From positions 1-36,174 of the forward strand of contig VGEN01000030.1 of NCBI GenBank assembly GCA_016869285.1: 36,174 nucleotides of DNA, read 5' to 3'. The notes under the pieces are model-generated. The model was given only the letters and a program-made list of their open reading frames with translations. It was not told where the DNA came from and did no database searches. Source of the DNA: Alphaproteobacteria bacterium (lineage in GTDB: Bacteria; Pseudomonadota; Alphaproteobacteria; SHVZ01). Position numbers and translations under genes: made by a program. Within the stretch, counting starts at the first letter, position 1, and each line of letters opens with the position of its first letter. Positions 33,642 to 36,174 of this stretch are shown piece after piece.

Positions 33642-33787
33642 CTGGGGGAGATCCTCTTGGGGCGGGCGATCAAGGCCATTTTTCCAAACGGAAAGCAAAC
33701 GCGCCAGCAAGTTCTTGTTATTAAGGTCGATTGCCTCTCGTTCCGCCGCCGCGACGAGGGGCGCTCGCCGCCCGAGTTCGCGCTAGA

Positions 33788-34630
33788 ATGGCAGATCTCA
33801 TGTCTTCCCGGATCGACCCGATCTTCGTCTCCCATGGCGCACCGACCCTTGCCGCGCCCCGGATTCCAGGGGAGCGCGAGGCGGCGCAGCGCCTGGGAGA
33901 GATCGGGAAGGCGATGCCGCGGCCGACGGCGATCGTCGTCGCTTCGGCGCATTGGCCGACGGCCGATCCGCGCGTCGGCGGGTCCGAGCGCCCATCGACC
34001 GTGCACGATTATTCCAGCTTCCCGGAGGATCTCTACAAGCTCAGCTACCCGGCGCCGGGTGCGCCCGACATCGCGCGGCGGGTGACCGGCCTGATCTCGG
34101 AGGTCGGCTTCTCGGCGGCGATGGTGTCGGCGCAGGGCCTCGACCACGGGATGTGGGTTCCGCTCCGGCACCTGTTCCCGGCGGCGGACATCCCGGTCGT
34201 GCCGCTCTCGATCCAGGCGCATCTCGACCCGGCGCATCATTTCGTGCTCGGCCGTGCGCTGCAGCCGCTGACCGAGGAGGGCGTGCTCGTCCTCGGCTCG
34301 GGCGGTGCGGTCCACAATTTGCGCGAGATCGCCTGGAGAGGCAGCAGCCCGACCGACTCTTGGGCTCAGGGGTTCGACGACTGGCTCGCCCGGACGCTGG
34401 CCGAAGGCCGCCTCGAGGAAGCGGTGGCGGTCAGCCTGAAGGCGCCGGAGTACAAGCGCGCGCACCCGACCTTGGAGCATCTGCTGCCGCTCTATGTCGC
34501 CCTTGGCGCGGCGGGCGCGCGGGCCAGGGGCGAGGCGCTGCATCGCGGCTTCGCCCTCGGCAATCTCAGCCTTGCGGCCTACCGCTTCAGCTCGGCCGAA
34601 ACGCCAGCATCGTCTCGATCAGCCGCTTGA
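33788..34630 (+). CDS. DODA-type extradiol ring-opening dioxygenase (LigB superfamily)
   Basis: 280 residues. The metal site is formed by His16 (SHG), His55 (SAHW) and His176 (GGAVHN); His120 in LDHG is the acid-base residue. Relatives open the ring of DOPA, catechols or protocatechuate-like compounds with molecular oxygen; several bacterial ones act as general 4,5-DOPA dioxygenases. ATG 33788 is the most likely start, ATG 33800 the next. The 146-base gap to the divergent aldolase holds a small TTTCC-aaac-GGAAA repeat (33681-33694). The 3' end overlaps the broken amidohydrolase gene by 44 bases. Confidence 0.9.
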   Translation: MADLMSSRIDPIFVSHGAPTLAAPRIPGEREAAQRLGEIGKAMPRPTAIVVASAHWPTADPRVGGSERPSTVHDYSSFPEDLYKLSYPAPGAPDIARRVTGLISEVGFSAAMVSAQGLDHGMWVPLRHLFPAADIPVVPLSIQAHLDPAHHFVLGRALQPLTEEGVLVLGSGGAVHNLREIAWRGSSPTDSWAQGFDDWLARTLAEGRLEEAVAVSLKAPEYKRAHPTLEHLLPLYVALGAAGARARGEALHRGFALGNLSLAAYRFSSAETPASSRSAA

Positions 34631-35377
34631 GCGTCGGACGGATGCCGTCGGCGAGGTCGTCACGCCAGCGATAGGGCGGCGCTTCCTCCATATAGGTGGC
34701 CTGCGACAGCTCGAGCTGGATCGCGTGCACGCCCTCGGCCGGACGCCCGTAAGCGCGCGTGATGTGACCGCCCTTGAAGCGGCCGTCGATCGCAGCGGTA
34801 TAGGGATTGGCGTTCCGGCAGACCGCGGCCATCGGCTCGATCAACGCCTTGGCGGCGCTGGCGCCGTCTGACGAGCCGAGATTGAGATCCCAGAGCCGGG
34901 TCGGATCGAAGCGCGGCACCATCGAGGCGATCGAATGCGCATCGAAGAGGAGCGCGTAGCCGAAGCGGGTCCTGAGGCGCTTCAGCTCGGCCGCGAGCCG
35001 GTCGTGATAGGGGCGCCAGTAGCGATCGATGCGCGCCCTGATCTCGGCCTTGTCGGGAACATTGCCGTCGCGATAGACGTGCTTCAGGTCGAAACGCGTG
35101 GCCGGCAAAGCTCGGTGTTGTTGGCATTGGCGTAGAGTACCGAGCCGTCCGGGGGGCGATTCAGGTCGATCACATAGCGCGAATGAGTGGCGACCAGCAT
35201 GGAAGCGCCAAGATCGCGCGCGAAATCGTAGAGCCGCTCGACATGCCAGTCGGTATCGGCAAGCTCATACGCCTCGATAGTCATCCGAGGCGCGATCTCC
35301 GCCGGGATATACGTGCCGACATGCGGGCAGCTCACCAGCAGCGGCGTTGAGCCCGCATGGAAGCGGTAGGGCACCAT
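34587..35377 (-). pseudogene. N-formylglutamate amidohydrolase (HutG-like), interrupted by a frameshift
   Basis: Two reading frames together make one complete N-formylglutamate amidohydrolase. The N-terminal part includes PLLVSCPHVGTYIPAEIAPRM, ADTDWHVERLYDFA and VIDLNRPPDGSVLY, and runs to NNTELC, then goes out of frame. The C-terminal part resumes at PATRFDLKHVYRDG and ends at 34587. The break is at about 35100-35106, where TGCCGG would read correctly as TGCCCGG, so a single missing C explains it. Intact members hydrolyse N-formylglutamate to glutamate and formate in histidine breakdown. The start is taken as ATG 35377; TTG 35425 is possible. A real mutation and a sequencing error cannot be told apart here. 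No other hut gene is nearby. Confidence 0.8.
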
Positions 35378-35426
35378 CAGCGGTGGCGGGTCCGGAACTC
35401 CGCGCGATCGCGCCTCACCGCTCAAA

Positions 35427-35738
35427 TCAGCGGTAGTCGACCGGGCAGTTGATCCGCTCGCGGCCTTGCGTCACCACCAGCTTGGCGCCGACCGCGACGG
35501 TGGCAAAGCAATTGTCCCACTGCTCCCCGGACCGCGCCTCGACCTGGACTGAACGCAGATTGCCGACCTTCTCGGGGATCTCGATCTTGAGTTCCTTGCC
35601 GGCCTGCACGAAGGCGAAGTCACCCTGCCACATCTTGACCCGGTAGTAGACCCGCGCCGGCGTCTCGTTGACGATGTGGAAACCAGGCTTGGGCGGCGCC
35701 TCCTTCTGGGCGACGGCCACCGCCGGCAGAAGCGCCAA
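35427..35738 (-). pseudogene. Small secreted protein, N-terminus cut off at the IS1380 junction
   Basis: 103 codons from a TTG. The protein starts in the middle of a hydrophobic signal-peptide core (ALLPAVAVAQ), and the mature part has FHIVNETPARVYYRVKMWQGDFAF and two cysteines (CFATVAV, INCPVDYR) that could form a disulfide. Going upstream in frame there are only four more codons (FGLA) before a TAA at 35751-35753, so the basic N-region and true start are missing. The IS1380 element begins at about this point, so it probably inserted within the signal sequence and silenced or truncated the gene. Family not recognised. Confidence 0.6.
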
Positions 35739-35747
35739 TGCTAGCCC

Positions 35748-36174
35748 GAATTATTCGTGACGCGGGCTGTCTCGATGCTGCGGGTGTAGCATAACTCACT
35801 GATTTCGTTTAGGATTTGGTTGTCTAAGCCGGTCCTTCACGAGAGCAGGGAGGCGCCACGCCCGCCATGGCCGTCGGTAGAGAACTATCCTTCGATTTGC
35901 CAAGCGTCGGGCGCAAGAAGATGAGCGCGTCGTTCGACGGCGGGCGCATCAGCTCCGACGGTGGGGTGATGGTACTGGCCCAGGCCGAGCGCCGTCTCGG
36001 TCTGGCGGACAGGTTGGCGGCCCTGATCGCCGATCGGCGCGACGGCGCGCGCGTGATACACCCGCTCGCCAGCATCTTGCGCGCCCGCATCCTGGCGATC
36101 GCCTGCGGCTACGAGGATGCCAACGATCTCGACAGCCTGCGTTGCGACCCGGCCTTCAAGCTCGCCTGCGGGCG
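35748..36174 (+). mobile_element. Left end of an IS1380-family insertion sequence (right part outside the window)
   Basis: The sequence from about 35748 onward loses the coding pattern of the host gene, becomes AT-richer (35750-35830) and leads into an IS1380-type transposase. The exact left inverted repeat cannot be fixed without the other end. The element runs off the right edge. Confidence 0.65.
35867..36174 (+). CDS. IS1380-family transposase, N-terminal fragment
   Basis: About 102 residues from ATG 35867, open to the right edge of the window. GRISSDGGVMVLAQAERRLGLADRLAAL, followed by DRRDGARVIHPLASILRARILAIACGYEDANDLDSLR, is the characteristic N-terminal block of IS1380 transposases; the DDE residues other than the first Asp are outside the window. 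GGGAGG lies about 13 bases upstream. It is inserted beside, and probably in, the signal sequence of a small secreted-protein gene. Confidence 0.9.
   Translation, partial: MAVGRELSFDLPSVGRKKMSASFDGGRISSDGGVMVLAQAERRLGLADRLAALIADRRDGARVIHPLASILRARILAIACGYEDANDLDSLRCDPAFKLACG

Overview
The window reads as a chromosomal segment of a high-GC alphaproteobacterium, most likely from the Hyphomicrobiales/Rhodospirillales side. The evidence is the protein content (alphaproteobacterial-style GlnE next to a YhdP/AsmA-like protein, TRAP-TAXI transporter, DUF6481, DUF1194, PAS_5, RhaD-type aldolase/SDR fusion), very dense gene packing with many 4-base stop/start overlaps, and strong G/C preference at third codon positions. 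No rRNA, tRNA or CRISPR was seen. No stretch above 300 bases lacks a gene; the longest gap is 2121-2403. Both ends of the window lie inside insertion sequences (IS630 type on the left, IS1380 type on the right), which suggests an assembly contig that stops at repeated elements.

Left part (1-10.4 kb): IS630 remnant; a class III aminotransferase coupled to an ATC-hydrolase-like enzyme (-); DUF6481 coiled-coil protein (+); a 3-hydroxyacyl-CoA dehydrogenase homologue lacking the usual catalytic His and a HerA-like ATPase (-); RidA plus a FemAB-like acyltransferase (+); a TRAP-TAXI uptake system (binding protein, stem-loop, fused permease) (+).

Middle (10.4-23.9 kb): PAS_5 protein, a possible 25-residue coupled mini-ORF and glnE (-); a divergent 1040-residue YhdP-like envelope protein (+); a five-gene dipeptide/oligopeptide-type ABC importer; a MarR regulator; then a textbook sigma-70 promoter overlapped by a perfect 17-bp palindrome in front of a Spy/CpxP-like periplasmic protein and an ICMT/PEMT-like membrane methyltransferase. 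The last unit is the best candidate for an undescribed small regulated system.

Right part (23.9-36.2 kb): three tandem EamA exporters (-); a secreted DUF1194 VWA protein (+); phytanoyl-CoA dioxygenase-like, uppP and a small unknown protein in one operon (-); a HicAB toxin-antitoxin pair with an inverted repeat upstream (+); a minus-strand group of class II aldolase, metallo-beta-lactamase-fold lactonase and bifunctional aldolase/dehydrogenase that looks like a sugar or sugar-lactone catabolic set; a DODA-type extradiol dioxygenase (+); a frameshifted N-formylglutamate amidohydrolase; and a small secreted protein whose signal peptide is cut off by the IS1380 element.

Most convergent gene pairs overlap or touch, leaving no room for intrinsic terminators between them.
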